A stretch of 58,532 nt of DNA, from assembly GCA_021787365.1 (NCBI GenBank), contig JAJYMB010000043.1, forward strand, positions 1 through 58,532, read 5' to 3'. Below the pieces are notes generated by a model. The model searched no databases and was not told the DNA's origin. It saw only the letters and a program-made list of their open reading frames with translations. Of this stretch, positions 44,744 to 53,442 are shown piece by piece (position 1 is the stretch's first letter; every line of letters begins with the position of its first letter). The stretch is from Actinomycetes bacterium. GTDB taxonomy: Bacteria > Actinomycetota > Acidimicrobiia > Acidimicrobiales > Palsa-688. The position numbers and the translations under genes are program-made.

Positions 44744-45511
44744 CTAGAGCCTGGGGACGCCGAGGCCGCCGTCCACGTGGACCACGTTGCCGGTCGAGTA
44801 CGGGAAGTCACCTCGCACCAAGGCGGCGACAGCCCGCCCCACGTCGTCGGGCGTGCCCCAGCGCCGCTCGATCGTGAGCCCGCCCTCGATCAGTTCGTCG
44901 TACTTTCCCTCGACCGGCGCGGTCATGTCGGTCTTCACTATCCCGGGGGACACCTCGTAGACGGGGATGCCGAACTCGCCGAGGCGGGCCGCCCAGAGCT
45001 TGGTCGCCATCGACAAGCCCGCCTTGGAGATGCAGTACTCGCCCCTGTTCGTCGACGCAAAAGTCGCGGACATAGAGGAGACGTTGACGATGCTGCCGTG
45101 CCAGTCGGGGTTTTCTTTGCGCTGCTCGATCATCCACCGCGCGCACGCCTGGGTGAGGAAGTAGGGGCCCTGCAGGTTGGCCCGCACGACCTCCTCGAAG
45201 CTCTCTTCGCTGACCTCCAGGACGTCGGCCCGCCGGCGGGGGGCCATGCCGGCGTTGTTCACCAAGACGTCGAGGCGCCCGAACTCAGAGCGCACCGCAC
45301 TTACGAGCCTTTCGCGCGCCTCGCGAGCTCCGATATCGGCCTCCACGTAGAGCACCTTGGCGCCGGTGGCCTCGAGCCCCCGCAACGGCCCTGCCACTTC
45401 GTCCCGAGCCCGCACGCCACAAACGGCCAAGTCGAAGCGCTCGGCGCCAAGGCGGGCGGCGATACCGAAGCCGATGCCGCGCGTGCCACCCGTCACGAGG
45501 GCCACCTTCAC
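44744..45511 (-). CDS. Short-chain dehydrogenase/reductase
   Basis: 255 aa Rossmann enzyme. Cofactor motif 'VTGGTRGIGFGIA' (residues 6-18), 'NNAG', catalytic Ser in 'IVNVSSMSA' and 'YCISKAG' (Tyr/Lys). The sequence is of the FabG-like group often found in sugar-acid pathways. It is third in the set Idh-GH88-SDR, so a sugar or uronate derivative is a likely substrate (inference). The start GTG 45511 is separated from the GH88 stop by a 97-nt gap filled with 15-bp repeats that contain GGTGAGG-like motifs. Confidence 0.9.
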   Translation of the reverse strand: MKVALVTGGTRGIGFGIAARLGAERFDLAVCGVRARDEVAGPLRGLEATGAKVLYVEADIGAREARERLVSAVRSEFGRLDVLVNNAGMAPRRRADVLEVSEESFEEVVRANLQGPYFLTQACARWMIEQRKENPDWHGSIVNVSSMSATFASTNRGEYCISKAGLSMATKLWAARLGEFGIPVYEVSPGIVKTDMTAPVEGKYDELIEGGLTIERRWGTPDDVGRAVAALVRGDFPYSTGNVVHVDGGLGVPRL

Positions 45512-45540
45512 CGGACGCCCCCCACCCCGGCCCTCACCCG

Positions 45541-45615
45541 GACGCCCCTCACCCGGACGCGCCTCACCCGGACGCGCCTTACCCGGACGCGCCTCACTCG
45601 GACGCGCCTCACTCC
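45541..45615. repeat. Five 15-bp tandem repeats across the GH88 stop and the gap to the SDR gene
   Basis: Units at 45541, 45556, 45571, 45586 and 45601 follow gacgcgcctcacccg with one or two changes. The last unit contains the GH88 stop codon. On the minus strand each carries GGTGAGG or AGTGAGG. Confidence 0.9.
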
Positions 45616-47000
45616 GGCGGCCCCACCCGGCGTGCCTGCTCGCCGGCGCCGACCGGAGGCCGCGGCGGCCGCGGCGGCCCGAAAAACACCGGGAGCGGCT
45701 CCCCCCTCGCTAGACGGCCCACGCACAGCGCCAGTTCCCGGGCGTGGTAGTCACCCCACATGGTCGCCTCGCCGCAAGGGACTTCCCGTCCCGGAGGCAC
45801 GTAATCCCAGCCATTGGGCCGGTGGTAGACGCCGTGGAGGATGAGCCCCTCGTGGTCCTCGTCCTCGCTCAGGTACGGCGCCTGGAATAGGGTGCGGGCG
45901 ACCGTGAGCCCGGCGGCCACATAAGAAGCGTCGTCGAGGTAGAGGCCGAGGCGCACCAGGCCCTGGGCGGCAATGGCGGCGGCCGAGGAATCGACCGGCT
46001 CGTAGCTGTTGAACGGGTCTGCCGCCCGCGAGCACCAGTCCCCCAAGTTTTGCAGGCCCGGGGCGCCGGTGTCCCAGTAGGGCACCCCGTCCGCCGCGCT
46101 CGCCACCTCGATATAGAAGTCACAAGTCGCCCTGGCCGCCTCGAGCACCTCAGGGGCCAGTTGTTCGTCACCGATGAAACGGAGGTACTCGAGTTGCTCG
46201 GCAAAGCCGCACACGGCCCACGCCAGCCCCCTCGTCCAAGTCGAGAAGGGCGAGTAGCCCTGCTGCGTGCTCGGCGCCCTGTAGCTCCCGTCGAGGGTGT
46301 TGAACAGTGCTTCGTGGGCCACCCTGCCCCGCACGTCGTAGATATCGCGTCCCTCGCCGTAGTAGACGTTGTGGCGGGCGGTCAGCAAAAGGTGCTGTTT
46401 CAGCCGCTCCAGCAAGGAGACCTCTCGCCCGGCTTCGTCCCGGAACGCCTGGCCGAGCAGGTAGGCCAGCGCGAGGCAACGCAGCGTCCGCACCGTGTCG
46501 ATGAAAAGTGAATGCGGGCCGTTGAAAGAGTAAATGAACCCCCTCCCCGGCCCGAGCGTCGTCCAGCGCCGGGCCTGCACTGCGCCGCTCACCTGGAGGG
46601 CCTGTTCGTAGAGCCGGCGGTCGCCCGGGCCCTCGGGGGCCCTGCCTTCGGCCACGAGCCGCCACAGGTTGCCGTAAGTGCTCACCACGTTGAAGCCGTG
46701 GTCGTGCACACCGAAATCTGTGAGGTGCGGCCCCATGCTGGCGACAGCGGCCACCCGTCCCAGCTCGAGGAAGCGCTCTTCACCCGTGGCGTCGAAATGC
46801 AGCAGCGCCGATCCGTACTGGAAGCCGCGGGTCCAATCTGTCCAAGGCCGCCCCTGGTACTTGCCCTGGACCGTGTGGACCGGGGCCTCGAGGCCGGGGT
46901 CGCGCCGTGAAAGCAGGGAAAGTTTCTGGCCGGAGAGCTCCCAGAAACGCTCGAGCCCTGGGCCGAGGTCAGCCGGCCGGAGGGCCGTGTCCACGATCAC
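45609..47000 (-). CDS. Glycoside hydrolase family 88-type unsaturated glucuronyl hydrolase
   Basis: 463 aa. The (alpha/alpha)6 barrel enzymes of GH88 hydrate and open the unsaturated uronate left by polysaccharide lyases. Landmarks: 'WTDWTRGFQYGSALLHFDATG', 'DFGVHDHGFNVVSTYGNLWRL' (first catalytic Asp of HDxGF), 'HSLFIDTVRTLRCLALAY' (second Asp), 'GYSPFSTWTRGLAWAVCGFAEQL', 'VPYWDTGAPG', 'PVDSSAAAIAAQGLV' and 'CGEATMWGDYHARELAL'. It has no signal peptide, so it acts in the cytoplasm after import. GTG 47000 lies 8 nt after the Idh stop. No lyase gene is in the window. The Pro/Arg-rich C-tail runs into the repeat array. Confidence 0.88.
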   Translation of the reverse strand: MIVDTALRPADLGPGLERFWELSGQKLSLLSRRDPGLEAPVHTVQGKYQGRPWTDWTRGFQYGSALLHFDATGEERFLELGRVAAVASMGPHLTDFGVHDHGFNVVSTYGNLWRLVAEGRAPEGPGDRRLYEQALQVSGAVQARRWTTLGPGRGFIYSFNGPHSLFIDTVRTLRCLALAYLLGQAFRDEAGREVSLLERLKQHLLLTARHNVYYGEGRDIYDVRGRVAHEALFNTLDGSYRAPSTQQGYSPFSTWTRGLAWAVCGFAEQLEYLRFIGDEQLAPEVLEAARATCDFYIEVASAADGVPYWDTGAPGLQNLGDWCSRAADPFNSYEPVDSSAAAIAAQGLVRLGLYLDDASYVAAGLTVARTLFQAPYLSEDEDHEGLILHGVYHRPNGWDYVPPGREVPCGEATMWGDYHARELALCVGRLARGEPLPVFFGPPRPPRPPVGAGEQARRVGPPE

Positions 47001-47008
47001 GGCACGCC

Positions 47009-48181
47009 CTAGCTGGAAGCAGCCTTTGCTACCGGCTCTTCGGCCGGCAAGTCGAGCGCCGGCACCTCGACCTTACGGCCTTCTCGCGCCGACTGGAGCG
47101 CCAGTTCCGCGAGCTGGACACCCCTGGCGCCCGCGAGGAGGTCCCACGGGAAGGGCGTGCCGAGGGCCACGTGGGAGAGGAACTGCTCCCACTGGAGCTT
47201 GAACGCGTTCCCCGTCGCCCCGTTGTCCGGCACCTCCTGCCAGAGGGAACGCAAGTCGTGGCCCGGCGGGGCATCGGGGTCCCAGGTCGCGGCCGGCGTC
47301 GCCCCCCGGTGCTGGAAGCGGCAGCGGAGCAACCCGGCGACGGCCGAGCCCTCTGTGCCGTCCACCTGGAACTCGACCAGTTCGTCGCGGAACACCCTCG
47401 TCGCCCAAGACGAGTTGACCTGGGCCACGACCCCGCCGTCCAACTCGAACACGGCGTAGGCGGCGTCGTCGGCGGTGGCCCGGTACGGCCTGCCTTTTTC
47501 GTCCCAGCGCTCGGGGATGTGGGTCGCCACCTGCGCGTACACGCTCCGCACGGGGGCGATCACACCGTCGAGGAGGTACCGCCAGTGGCAGAACATGTCC
47601 ATGACGATCCCGCCCCCGTCTTCGGCCCAGTAGTTCCAGCTCGGGCGCTGGGCCGGCTGCCAGTCCCCTTCGAAAACCCAGTAGCCGAACTCACCTCGCA
47701 CCGAGAGCACGCGCCCCAGCGCCCGAGCGCCGACCAGCCGGCGCAACTTGCGGATACCCGGCAGGAACAATTTGTCCTGCACGGCCCCGTTTGCCACGCC
47801 CGCCCGCCGGGCAGCCGCGGCGAGGCGGAGCGCCTCGGGGAGGTTCGGGGCCACCGGCTTCTCGGAATAGACGGCCTTGCCCGCCTCTATGGCCGCCGCC
47901 AGGGCGGGGCCGCGCGCCGAGGTCGCCTGCGCGTCGAAGTAAACCTCCACACTCGGGTCCGAAAGGACTTCGTCGAGCACGGTGGTCCACTTGGTGAGAC
48001 CGTGGCTGGCGGCCAGCGCAGCGAGCTTCGGGCCGTCGCGCCCCACCAGCACCGGCTCGGGCCAAAGGACCGTCCCGTCGGCGAGCTCCAACCCGCCCTG
48101 CTCCCGCAGCGCGAGCACCGAGCGCACCAAGTGGTGACGGTGTCCCATTCGCCCGGTGACGCCGTTCATGGCTATCCGCAT
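47009..48181 (-). CDS. Gfo/Idh/MocA-family oxidoreductase (first)
   Basis: About 390 aa NAD(P)-dependent sugar or sugar-acid dehydrogenase. The N-terminus 'MRIAMNGVTGRMGHRHHLVRS' is a Rossmann start; 'VEVYFDAQATSARGPALAAAIEAGKAVYSEKPVAPN' includes the EKP motif of the family, and 'WAEDGGGIVMDMFCHWRYLLDG' the catalytic His region. ATG 48181 is chosen because the fold begins there; the upstream frame runs into the regulator's promoter region. It is first gene of the minus-strand set with GH88 and the SDR, divergent from the LacI regulator. Confidence 0.88.
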   Translation of the reverse strand: MRIAMNGVTGRMGHRHHLVRSVLALREQGGLELADGTVLWPEPVLVGRDGPKLAALAASHGLTKWTTVLDEVLSDPSVEVYFDAQATSARGPALAAAIEAGKAVYSEKPVAPNLPEALRLAAAARRAGVANGAVQDKLFLPGIRKLRRLVGARALGRVLSVRGEFGYWVFEGDWQPAQRPSWNYWAEDGGGIVMDMFCHWRYLLDGVIAPVRSVYAQVATHIPERWDEKGRPYRATADDAAYAVFELDGGVVAQVNSSWATRVFRDELVEFQVDGTEGSAVAGLLRCRFQHRGATPAATWDPDAPPGHDLRSLWQEVPDNGATGNAFKLQWEQFLSHVALGTPFPWDLLAGARGVQLAELALQSAREGRKVEVPALDLPAEEPVAKAASS

Positions 48182-48375
48182 CACATGTTGCGCCAATGAA
48201 GTGCCGCCTTCCAAAACGTCTGCCGGGTCGCCGTGCGCAAGGCGCATCCTGGCCCACCCGGGAACTGCGGCCGCAACCGGGCAGACCTTGCCTGTGGTAG
48301 CACCTGAAAACCCCTCTCGGAACCTTGTACAGAAAAGCCTTACTATCCTAACCAGCCGCCCGCCAGGGGGCACTG

Positions 48376-48381
48376 TAAGCT
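48376..48381 (+). promoter_or_regulatory. Leaderless-type -10 box of the second LacI gene
   Basis: TAAGCT, then 8 nt, then GTG 48390. An alternative is TTG 48381 with AGGGGG 10 nt upstream. Confidence 0.4.
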
Positions 48382-48389
48382 TGGCCCCC

Positions 48390-49502
48390 GTGCCCGGCCG
48401 CCCTACGCTGAGCGATGTCGCCGCCGTTGCGGGCGTTTCTTCGGCCACAGTTTCCCGGGTTTTGAACAGTGATTACCCCGTGGCCGCCTCGACCCGCCAG
48501 CGGGTGCTCGAAGCCGTCCGCAGCTGCAATTACGTCCCCAACGGTCACGCTCAGGCCCTCGTCCGCCCCCGCTCCCACATCATCGGCGTCGTGCTGGCAG
48601 ACGTGTCCGACCCGTTTTTCTCCGAAGTGGTGCGAGGCGTAGAAACTGCCGCCAAACTGGCTGGGCGCTTGGTCGTCATATGCAACACCGAGTCGGTACC
48701 CGAGCAAGAGCTCGAGTACGTCTCGCTCCTCCGTACCCAGCGCGCAGACGCTGTCTTGGTAGTAGGCGCCGCACCTTTGGACCGCCACTACGGCACCGAA
48801 ATGGCCCGCCACGCTGAGGGCCTTGGGGCCGACGGCGGTGCCCTCGTCTACTGCGGCCGGCCCCGCCCTGCCGGCACACGGGCCGGCAGGGCGGTCGCCC
48901 TCGACAACCTTGGCGCCGGCGCGCTCGCCGCACGCCGCCTTTTGGCGGCCGGCCACCGCGAGCTGCTCTACTTGGGAGGCCCGGAGGGCCGCACGACCAC
49001 GAGGGACCGGCTCCAAGGCGTGCTCGGCGAGCTCGAACGCCAGCGTGTGCCACCCCGGCGCCTCCAGGTGACGTACGGGCCCTTCGACCGCACCACTGGC
49101 TATCGCGAGGTGGCAGTGCGCGCTGACGCCGGCGCGCTGCCCGACGCCGTCCTCGCCGCCAACGACCTCCTCGCGATAGGCGCGCTCGCTGCGCTCAGGG
49201 ACCGAGGCATCAAAGTCCCCCGAGACGTCTCGGTGATCGGCATCGACGACATCCCCGCAGCGAGCGACTTGACCCCCCGCCTCACGACCGTGCGGCTGCC
49301 CCTCGTGCAACTCGGCCAGTTGGCGACTCGAGTGGCGCTCGGCCTGGCGCCGGCCAACGCCAAGGCCGGTCCCGCCTCGCTCATCGAGCGCGAGTCGGTC
49401 AGGCCCGTGGGTGGTGCCGGCGTCCGGGCTCCACGGGCGAGGCCCCGCCGGCGCACGGCGGCCAGTCACGGCGCCCTCCAGAGCCCACCCAAACCCGCCT
49501 GA
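48390..49502 (+). CDS. LacI-family transcriptional regulator of the uronate island
   Basis: About 370 aa. DNA-binding head '[38 protein letters not shown]', hinge '[16 protein letters not shown]', then the sensor domain '[27 protein letters not shown]' to '[27 protein letters not shown]'. The Arg/Pro/Ala-rich tail after 'ERESVRP' is not part of the fold. It is divergent from the Idh-GH88-SDR set and upstream of the second Idh gene; a fitting operator lies at 51016. A sugar acid is the likely inducer (inference). Confidence 0.9.
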   Translation: MPGRPTLSDVAAVAGVSSATVSRVLNSDYPVAASTRQRVLEAVRSCNYVPNGHAQALVRPRSHIIGVVLADVSDPFFSEVVRGVETAAKLAGRLVVICNTESVPEQELEYVSLLRTQRADAVLVVGAAPLDRHYGTEMARHAEGLGADGGALVYCGRPRPAGTRAGRAVALDNLGAGALAARRLLAAGHRELLYLGGPEGRTTTRDRLQGVLGELERQRVPPRRLQVTYGPFDRTTGYREVAVRADAGALPDAVLAANDLLAIGALAALRDRGIKVPRDVSVIGIDDIPAASDLTPRLTTVRLPLVQLGQLATRVALGLAPANAKAGPASLIERESVRPVGGAGVRAPRARPRRRTAASHGALQSPPKPA

Positions 49503-49601
49503 GCCCGCTACTAAACCCGCCTGGGCCCGACCGGGCCCGCCTGAACGCGTCTCGACCTGCGTAAACCCGGCTGGACTGCCACTAAACCCGGCTGGACCAA
49601 C

Positions 49602-49697
49602 CTGGACCACCACCGATGTCCTCTTCTGGACCACCACTAATGTCCTCTTCTGGACCACCACTAATGTCCTCTTCTGGACCACCACCGATGTCCTCTT
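49602..49697. repeat. Four 24-bp tandem repeats between the LacI and second Idh genes
   Basis: Units at 49602, 49626, 49650 and 49674 share ctggaccaccac and atgtcctctt; units 1 and 4 have cg where 2 and 3 have ta. The motif atgtcctct recurs inverted (agaggacat) near 49755-49765. There are no spacers, so this is not a CRISPR. The remainder of the 271-nt gap has proline/threonine-like degenerate copies and no supported gene. Confidence 0.85.
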
Positions 49698-49773
49698 CGT
49701 CCAGTTCTGACGCGCTCGGGGCCTATTTCGCCCCGAACCCGACATTTTTGACGCCAGAGGACATTTGAACACC

Positions 49774-50961
49774 TCACTTTTCTGGCTTCCCAACCTCGCC
49801 CGGTGCAGCCACTGCCCAAGGGACACCGAGCTCGGAGAAAAGGCGGCACTGGCGCACGGCCGCGTCCACCGCCGCGTCGATGCCGGCCAGGACGGGCCGC
49901 TCCGCAACGCCAGCTCCCGCGCTGCCCACCCAGCGGCCCGGCACCTCGCATACCGGCGCGGCGTGGACGGCTTCGATCAGCTGCACGAACGTGGCGCAGT
50001 GCTCGAGCGGGCAGGACAACGTCGAGGAACGCCCATCAATCAGGTCGAGCAGCTCCGCTGCCAGGCTCCGGCGGGCAAAGGTCTCCGTCCAGCTGCGCTG
50101 ACCCGACTCGATGCTCACCGTATCGCCCTCGTAGGGCCAACCGGCCTGGCCTCCCGCACCCCGGATGCGCAGCACCGGGCGTTCGACCACCTCGGCGCAC
50201 AGCGTCACCGCAACCACGAACGCGCGCCCGCTCGCCAGCGACACCCTGACGCACCCGGTATCTTCGACCTCGATCGGGTTGGCCCGGTACCGCTCGACCT
50301 CCACACCGGCCAGTTGGCTCCCGGGCTCGGCTACGCCGGCGGCCACGAGGCAGTTCATCGACGCATGGGCAAACGGGTTGGAAAGTGCGCCGTCTCGCAC
50401 TTGGGCCCCACCCAGGACGGCTCGCCCCGCCCACCCTGCGCGCGTCCAGTAGGCCCGGTCGCGCTGCCACCTGCCCGTGACCCCGAACGAGACTAGGTCG
50501 CCCAGCTCTGCCTTGGCGAGCACCTGGCGCACCCGGCCGAGCGCCCCGGACCCCGTGCTCTGGAACCCAACTTGACAGGCAGCACCAGTGCGAGCCATGG
50601 CCCCGAGCAGTTGCTCGAAATCACCGAGAGTCACCACCGGCGGCTTCTCCAAAAGCACGTGCGCGCCAGCCTCCATCGCCGCGACCGCCATGTCCGTGTG
50701 CAAGTGGGGCGGAGAGGCTATCACCACCATGTCGAGCGGCCCTGCGCCCGCGGGCGCCGGTCTCAGCATCTCGCGCCAGTCGGCGAAATAGCGACAGCCC
50801 AAGCGACCGAGCGCCTCCGCCTGCTCGCCGGCGGGCGCACGGACGTCTGCGCACGCCACCACTCTGGCCCGCCCGGCCACCGACAACCGCTCCAGCTCAC
50901 GAAGGTGGACCGCCCCGTGGCCATAGATCCCTATCAAGCCCGCGGCCGGCGCCGCGCTCAC
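49774..50961 (-). CDS. Gfo/Idh/MocA-family oxidoreductase (second)
   Basis: 395 aa. 'LIGIYGHGAVHLRELERL' is the Rossmann start, 'MVVIASPPHLHTDMAVAAMEAGAHVLLEKPPVV' carries the EKPP motif, and 'VRDGALSNPFAHASMNCLVAAG' lies in the substrate domain. It shares only family features with the first Idh. GTG 50961 has GGGGGAG about 7 nt upstream. A palindromic LacI-type operator overlaps its -10 box. A sugar or sugar-acid substrate is likely from the context. Confidence 0.87.
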   Translation of the reverse strand: MSAAPAAGLIGIYGHGAVHLRELERLSVAGRARVVACADVRAPAGEQAEALGRLGCRYFADWREMLRPAPAGAGPLDMVVIASPPHLHTDMAVAAMEAGAHVLLEKPPVVTLGDFEQLLGAMARTGAACQVGFQSTGSGALGRVRQVLAKAELGDLVSFGVTGRWQRDRAYWTRAGWAGRAVLGGAQVRDGALSNPFAHASMNCLVAAGVAEPGSQLAGVEVERYRANPIEVEDTGCVRVSLASGRAFVVAVTLCAEVVERPVLRIRGAGGQAGWPYEGDTVSIESGQRSWTETFARRSLAAELLDLIDGRSSTLSCPLEHCATFVQLIEAVHAAPVCEVPGRWVGSAGAGVAERPVLAGIDAAVDAAVRQCRLFSELGVPWAVAAPGEVGKPEK

Positions 50962-51012
50962 GACCTCGCTCCCCCATCTTGCCCGCTCGCCTGGCGTCCC
51001 CGCACGGCCTCG

Positions 51013-51033
51013 ACAGTAGCAAACGCTTGCTAC
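51013..51033. promoter_or_regulatory. LacI-family operator overlapping the -10 box of the second Idh gene
   Basis: GTAGCAAACGCTTGCTAC (51016-51033) has perfect 7-bp arms and the core AAACGCTT, fitting AANCGNTT. The minus-strand -10 TACTGT (51013-51018) overlaps its edge, about 45 nt before the GTG. The obvious partner is the LacI protein encoded at 48390. Confidence 0.7.
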
Positions 51034-51072
51034 GGCAGGTTCGGTTGCGCCTGCCCGCCGGCTCCGGGTGAC

Positions 51073-53265
51073 CTACCGCCAGAGGTGGTCGAGGTCGAGC
51101 GCGGCCGCCACCGCGCCGCGCAGCCGAACGCCATGCGCTTCACGGTAGAACTCCTCTTCATCGCCGGCCATGCCGCCAGCGCCCCCGGGACGGGCGCCGA
51201 CCTCTTCGACCGCCAGCAGGTTGACCACGGCCTCGTCGAGCCACCGGCTCTGCTGGGCGAACGAGTGGCGGTCGTCGAGGCCGCGCCGGTGGTGGGGCAT
51301 CCGGAGCGGGCAGTAGAGGAGGAGCTCGTCCCTGGCGCGGGTCACGGCTACATAAAAGAGCCTCTGCTCCTCCTCCAGCCCCTCGCGTGACCGCAACGCC
51401 ATGTCCGAGGGGAACGCCCCGTCCACCAGGTGGATGAGGTGCACCACCGGCCACTCGAGGCCCTTGGCCGAGTGGACTGTAGAGATCACGACATAGTCGT
51501 CATCGAGATGGGGCTCGCCGGCGAAGTCGCTAGTCGAGGCCGGCGGGTCGAGGGTCAAGGCTGCCAGCCATGAACTGAGGTCCACTGCCGTGGCCGCGGT
51601 CGCAGCGAGCCGCTCGAGGTCGTTGAGGCGAGGGGCCACGTCGCGAAAATGCGCCGCCAAGAGCGGCCGCAGGACCGAGAGCGCACTCTCCGCTTTTGCC
51701 CCTGGTGTGGGCGCCTCCCTGGCGGCAGCCAGCCCCCTGAAGGTGGCCGCCAGGGCGGCCCGCGAGCCTGGCGGTGCCGCGGAGAGGGCCTCCGGCCAAG
51801 TCGGCGTGGCCGAGGGGCTCCTAGGCGGCAAGCTGCCGAGCAACTGCCGCGCCCTCGCTGGCCCGATCCCCTCGTGCAGCCGCAGCAACCGGAACCACGC
51901 CAGGTCGTCCGCCGGGTTGGCAATTAGGCGGGCGACGGCCAGAAAGTCCTTTACGTGGGCCGCCTCCAGGAACCGGAGACCACCGAACTTGCGGTACGGC
52001 ACCCCCCTCGCGCTGAGTTCGAGCTCGACAAGGTCGCTCTGGTGACCGGACCGCACGAGCACCGCCTGGTCCAACAGCCTCCGGCCTCGGTCATGGCGCT
52101 CCAAGACGCGCTCGACTACCGCGCGCGCTTCGGTGCCGGCGTCGTAGCAGCGCACGAAGAGAGGTCGCTGCCCGCCTTGGCGAGCCGCCCGGAGCGTGAG
52201 CCGCCTGCCGTCCGCAAGGTCGGCTGGTGCCTGGGCGCCTGCAACGGGCGTAGCGCTACCAAGCGTCGCAAGCCCCGATGCCGCGCGTGCGGCACGACGG
52301 TGCCCGGCTGGGACAGCGCTGAGGGGCGCTGCGCAGCGGCTCGTAGCCGGCGGCCGCACCTCGTTGGCGACATCGAGGATGGGCTGGAAGGACCGGAAGT
52401 TGCGCTCCAGCCTGACCACCGTCGCGTCGGGGAGCGACGCCGCCAGTTCGTCGAGACGAGCCGCGTCGCCGCCACGAAAGCCGTAAATCGCCTGGGCATC
52501 GTCACCGACGACGGTGAGGCCGCGCCCGTCGGGGCGGAGCAGCCGCACGATGTCTGCTTGCAGACCGTTTACGTCCTGCCACTCGTCGACGAGCACGTGC
52601 TCGAAAGCCCTCGAAAGGCGCCCCCCGAGCCGCTCGTCGGTGAGGGCTGCCCGCCAGTAGAGCAAGAGGTCGTCGAAATCCAGTTGGGACCGCTCGCGCT
52701 TTCGGTCGAGATAGGCCTTACAGACGGCAGCGATCGCCTCCTGTTGGGGCTCGCACCAGGGAAAGTGCGCCGCCACAACCTCTCCGAGCGGCCGGCCGGT
52801 GTTTATGCAACGAGAGTAGATATCGACGAGCACCGCCGGCGTTGGGGCCCGCTCCTCCACGCCCGAGAGCCCGTGCTCGTCGCGCAAGAGGTCCATGACG
52901 TCTGCGGCGTCCGCCTGGTCCAGAACGGAGAAACCCGCCTGCAAGCCGAGCGCCTCACCCCAGGCACAAAGCACTTGGTGCGCGACGGCGTGGAAAGTCC
53001 CCCCGCGGAGGCGCCCCGCAATGCCACTCCGGCCCACCAGCGTCGCCGCCCGGCTCAGCATTTCGTCCGCCGCCCGCCTGGTAAAGGTCAAGAGCAGGAT
53101 CCGCTCGGGGGGGACTCCCCGCTCGAGCAGGGATGCCACGCGCGCAGTGAGGGTACGGGTCTTGCCAGTGCCGGCGCCGGCAACGACCACGAGGGGGCCA
53201 TCGCCGTGTGCCGCCGCCGCCAACTGAGCCTCGTCGAGGCCTTCATCCCAGGGATGGGCAAACAT
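51073..53265 (-). CDS. UvrD/PcrA-family ATP-dependent DNA helicase
   Basis: 730 aa superfamily 1 helicase. Q-motif 'LDEAQLAAAAH', Walker A 'VVAGAGTGKTRTL' (about 30-42), motif Ia 'LLLTFTRRAADEM', motif II 'VLVDEWQDVNGLQ', motif III 'VVGDDAQAIYGFRG', motif IV 'RLERNFRS', motif V 'VVISTVHSAKGLEW' and motif VI 'EEQRLFYVAVTRARDELLLY'. DEWQD replaces the usual DE(F/Y)QD. A long Ala/Arg-rich insert follows motif IV (about 320-375). ATG 53265 is 7 nt after TAGGCT, so probably leaderless. It may serve repair or restart; the exact role is open. Confidence 0.93.
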   Translation of the reverse strand: MFAHPWDEGLDEAQLAAAAHGDGPLVVVAGAGTGKTRTLTARVASLLERGVPPERILLLTFTRRAADEMLSRAATLVGRSGIAGRLRGGTFHAVAHQVLCAWGEALGLQAGFSVLDQADAADVMDLLRDEHGLSGVEERAPTPAVLVDIYSRCINTGRPLGEVVAAHFPWCEPQQEAIAAVCKAYLDRKRERSQLDFDDLLLYWRAALTDERLGGRLSRAFEHVLVDEWQDVNGLQADIVRLLRPDGRGLTVVGDDAQAIYGFRGGDAARLDELAASLPDATVVRLERNFRSFQPILDVANEVRPPATSRCAAPLSAVPAGHRRAARAASGLATLGSATPVAGAQAPADLADGRRLTLRAARQGGQRPLFVRCYDAGTEARAVVERVLERHDRGRRLLDQAVLVRSGHQSDLVELELSARGVPYRKFGGLRFLEAAHVKDFLAVARLIANPADDLAWFRLLRLHEGIGPARARQLLGSLPPRSPSATPTWPEALSAAPPGSRAALAATFRGLAAAREAPTPGAKAESALSVLRPLLAAHFRDVAPRLNDLERLAATAATAVDLSSWLAALTLDPPASTSDFAGEPHLDDDYVVISTVHSAKGLEWPVVHLIHLVDGAFPSDMALRSREGLEEEQRLFYVAVTRARDELLLYCPLRMPHHRRGLDDRHSFAQQSRWLDEAVVNLLAVEEVGARPGGAGGMAGDEEEFYREAHGVRLRGAVAAALDLDHLWR

Positions 53266-53272
53266 GTGTGCG

Positions 53273-53278
53273 AGCCTA
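53273..53278 (-). promoter_or_regulatory. Leaderless-type -10 box of the helicase gene
   Basis: On the minus strand TAGGCT, then 7 nt, then ATG 53265. Settles the start 32 codons downstream of the longest frame. Confidence 0.55.
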
Positions 53279-53429
53279 CTAGGACAGACCGCATCCTCCT
53301 CTGCAACTCGCCAAGCGCCGCGTCCCCGACTCTTCGCGAGCACGGCTACTCCGCCCGCCACTCAAAGCCGGTCAAATCCGGCTCGGCGCAACGGCATGTG
53401 CACTTAACCCGAGCGACAGGTCGCCGGCC

Positions 53430-53435
53430 TACCTT
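53430..53435 (+). promoter_or_regulatory. Leaderless-type -10 box of the flavocytochrome gene
   Basis: TACCTT, then 7 nt, then ATG 53443. The frame stays open nearly 1.5 kb upstream, antisense to the helicase, so this box is the main evidence for the start. Confidence 0.55.
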
Positions 53436-53442
53436 TCTCGTC

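Noticed and set aside
49602-49697. Repeat array considered as a CRISPR
   Set aside because: The 24-bp units are directly contiguous without spacers, and no cas genes are in the window.
51955-53442. 496-residue upstream extension of the flavocytochrome frame
   Set aside because: It lies antisense to the helicase and reads as low-complexity shadow sequence. The TACCTT box 7 nt before ATG 53443 and the first membrane segment mark the true start.
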